A stretch of 64,000 nt of DNA, from contig OX453272.1 of NCBI GenBank assembly GCA_949710005.1, positions 15,161,088 through 15,225,087 of the forward strand, written 5' to 3'. The notes below the pieces were generated by a model that made no database searches, was not told the DNA's origin, and worked only from the letters and a program-made list of their open reading frames with translations. The position numbers were made by a program, and so were the translations under genes. Origin of the DNA: Ricordea florida (Eukaryota; Cnidaria; Anthozoa; Corallimorpharia; Ricordeidae). Below are positions 61,075 through 64,000 of the stretch, in pieces; within the stretch, counting starts at the first letter, position 1, and each line of letters opens with the position of its first letter.

Positions 61075-64000
61075 ATTAATAATAATAATAATAACTTTAT
61101 TTCTATAGCGCTCTTATCCTATGTTCAAGGCGCTTTACAGTCATGTAAACAACATTATTAAAAATATTTACAAATTTACAACCATATCCTATTATATTTA
61201 CAATGAATAAAAAAGGGAAAAATTAAAACTAATGGAATATATACAAATCTATAAAAACAATGATCTGTTATTACTGAATTTAGTAAACAAGTACGTCTTA
61301 AGTGATCTTTTAAAACTCGAGATGGTGTTGGACTTCCGAATTTCATAGGGTATTAAGTTCCATTCTCTTGGTGCATGAACAGCAAATGCTCTATCTCCGT
61401 AGGTCTTGGTATACGATCTAGGTTGCATCAAAAGTTCATTACGAAGAGACCTCAATGATCTAGTACGAGCACGATAATATAATTTCTGAGCTAAATAGCT
61501 AGGCGATGTCTCATTCAGTGATTTATACACGAGGAGCAGAATCTTGAAAATAATGCGATATTGAATCGGTAGCCAGTGAAGCTCACACAAAACAGGTGTG
61601 ATATGCTGAAACTTACTCACTTGTAACACAACTCTAGCCGCCGTGTTTTGTACATACTGCAATCTTTGTAACTCATACTTAGGTAAGCAGTATAGTAATG
61701 CATTACAGTAATCTAGTTTCGAAGTAACAAATGCATGAACAGCAACTTCTGCTGATTCTTTAGTAAAATACTTCCTAATTCTAGATAGATTCCTGAGATG
61801 ATGAAATGATGATCTACAGATGCTAGACACATGTGCATGAAAAGACATGTGCTCATCAAAAATAACACCAAGACTCCTGGCCGACTGAGAGGCAGCAACG
61901 CTCTCATCACCAACACATAAGAACTGAAAACATGGAGAGGGACGATACTTTGAGTGGATGAGCATAACCTCCGTCTTGTCGTGGTTTAGCTTCAATTCAT
62001 TAAGATCCATCCAGCGACATATTGCAGAAATGCAGTTCTCGACCCTCGATTTAGCAGCGTCCACATCTACCGATTTGAATGCAAAGTATAGCTGAGTATC
62101 GTCAGCGTATAGATGATAATCTAAGCCATAAGATCTTATCACTTTAGCAAGTGGCGCAGTATACAGAAGGTAGAGTACAGGTCCCAGAACTGAACCTTGG
62201 GGAACACCCACGGGAAGATCTCGTACCGTAGAATTCGCCTCATTGATGTTTACAAACTGAGTTCTTTGAGAAAGATAAGAATCGAACCATTGGAGTACAG
62301 TTCCTCTGATGCCAAATGATTTCTGCAGTCGTGCCAGCAGCAAGGAATGGTTAACGGTATCAATTGCAAATGCTGCCGACAGATCCAATAAAATAAGGAA
62401 AACATTCTCGCCCTTATCCAATGACAGCATAATTTCATTTGTAACAGTGAGAAGTGCGGTCTCGGTGCTGTGAAAAATCTTGTACGCTGATTGAAGAGGC
62501 TCGTGTAGATCATTTTCGCCAAGATAGCTATTCAATTGCACAAACACTGTTTTCTCTATCAATTTAGATAGGAACTTTCAATTTGATACAGGGTGAAAAT
62601 TACTAAACTGCTCAAGGTCTGCATTTAATTTCTTAAGAATAGGTGATAGCAACGCTACCTTAAGTTCCTTGGGCAGCAATCCAGATGACAATGACAAATT
62701 AATCGCCCTTCTAAATATAGGGACAAGACTAGAATAGCATTTCCGCATGATACTCGCTGGAAGTGGATCTAGTGCGCATGCCTGAATAGTTGAACCCCTA
62801 ATCAACCCTAAGACGTCTTCATCTGTCACCATTGTGAACTCGCTAAAGCACGACGTACACTCAAAATCCTCCATGGTGCGCTCCCCCAGCTGCTCTTTTC
62901 TAACCAACAACTCATCACGAATTCGCACAATCTTGGCACTAAAGAAATCGGCAAAGGCATTCGCGAATTCTAGGTCACTGTTCGCAGACGGATATCTTTT
63001 GTCTATACTCTTTTGCAGTAATTTATCAACTGTGCGAAAAAGTAATTTACTATCATGGGCATTTTCCTGAATAACTGCTGAATAATGCTGTTCTTTCGCC
63101 TTGTAGAGCATATCATTCACAACATTGCACTGTTCCATATAATTTACCCTGTCAATTTCAAGACCAGTCGAACGCCATTTACGTTCAAGCCTTCGCCTTT
63201 TCCTCTTCTGAGTAGCGATCTCCTCATTATACCAAGGAGCATTAGGTCGAATGACAATAGTGCGAGTTCTTTTGGGTGCCAGCTTGTCCAAGGCCTTGCA
63301 TAACACCTCATCATACTCCTTCGCCAATGACTCAACATTTTGCGAGATACACCCGTCAGACAAACCAGACGATCCAATCATCTCATTGAAAGCATCAAAA
63401 TCAAATCCCTTTAATTTACGAGAGACAACAGTCCTCCTCTCATTTAATGGTTTCCGTAAATTCAAATTAAAACAAACAGCTTTGTGATCCGAGATAAACT
63501 GTTCCATGACTGTAATATTCCTTAGGCCTAAGGCACCCTCAGTCTCATTCCTTGTAATAACCAAGTCCAATATATGACCTCGATTATGGGTGAGTACACA
63601 CACATGTTGCTTTAAATTGAACAAATCCAGTAACTCTCCAAATCGTGTCGCGTCCAAATCAGCCTTGTCGTCCATATGGAAGTTAAAATCCCCGTAAATC
63701 AAAAGCTCTTCTGGGCATATTACAGTCTCTTGCAATAGGCTAGAAAATTCCTCCAGAAAGACTCCAACTGACGCACACCCCGGGGGACGGTAGACAACGA
63801 TTACTCTCAAACTCTTACGAGCAACAAACGTGACATCAATGCATTCAAACGATGTAAAAGAAGGCTCGAATAACCTTGTTTTAGAGCCAATACCTTGCTT
63901 GTAAAGAAGGCCCACACCTCCGCCTCGCCCTGCCGACCGTGGGGAGTGCAGGAAACGATAACCATTCGGACAAAGCTCTCCAATAGTCACTTCACTACCT
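61075..64000 (-). pseudogene. CR1/L2-like LINE, endonuclease plus RT, one in-frame stop
   Basis: A continuous minus frame from 63990 to 61249 holds the end of an APE-type endonuclease (RVIVVYRPPG, IYGDFNFHMDD, FISDHKAVCF) and an RT with GVPQGSVLGPVLYLLY and YHLYADDTQLYF. The only break is a TGA at about 62563-62578, after FHPVSN; both sides are in the same frame. Motif A reads LLDLSAAFAIDTVNH with two extra residues. The 3' UTR has the GCGCTTTACAGTCATGTAAA word and ends in AATAAT repeats at about 61077-61095. The 14563-15022 fragment is the same family. The 5' end is beyond the window. Confidence 0.9.

Overview
This window is nuclear DNA of an animal, most likely an anthozoan cnidarian such as a stony coral. 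Host genes have GT-AG introns. One intronless gene is an opsin. The intergenic space is packed with LINEs, tRNA-derived SINEs, hairpin MITEs, a 5S-like copy and microsatellites. The taxonomic call is inference from this repeat style and the opsin; no marker gene settles it.

Left third (1-32 kb). Six short exons between 2422 and 13122 on the minus strand make up the 5' end of a NUP188 (nuclear pore scaffold) gene whose remainder lies off the left edge. Its introns hold a 2.1 kb TA-flanked transposon, a 5'-truncated LINE and several MITEs. On the plus strand, 14006-14527 is a small possible gene with an RVxF-type PP1-docking motif. From 14.5 to 25 kb there are LINE fragments, SINEs, three copies of one TWA-flanked MITE family, a 500 bp GTA/GTG microsatellite and one orphan host exon (20987-21159). 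An opsin gene lies at 25140-26240 (minus). At 29.6-32.1 kb there is a decayed Polinton remnant.

Middle (32-44 kb). A tandem duplication of a roughly 2.85 kb unit (32847-38810) is followed by a Tx1/L1-type LINE on the minus strand. That LINE is broken by a THAP/DDE transposon (39608-43699), which itself carries a perfect 99 bp palindromic MITE.

Right (44.6-60.4 kb). The main feature is a complete Maverick/Polinton (adintovirus-like) element of 15,762 bp inserted in the reverse-transcriptase frame of the same LINE. It has 346 bp terminal inverted repeats with one mismatch and a 5 bp target duplication. It encodes a protein-primed DNA polymerase B, a D,D35E integrase, a double-jelly-roll-type major capsid candidate, a packaging ATPase, a minor-capsid candidate, several membrane or coiled-coil proteins, a tandem pair of unknown acidic proteins and a Cys/His-repeat protein. 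Together these would provide replication (polymerase), insertion (integrase) and virion assembly and packaging (capsid proteins and ATPase). Nearly every gene has a TTTAAAGA/TCTAAAGA box 29-36 bp upstream of its start codon, which looks like a virus-type promoter code. No adenain-like protease is visible.

The window ends in a second LINE (61075-64000, minus) that is broken by a single in-frame stop. All family calls come from reading motifs; no database search was run.
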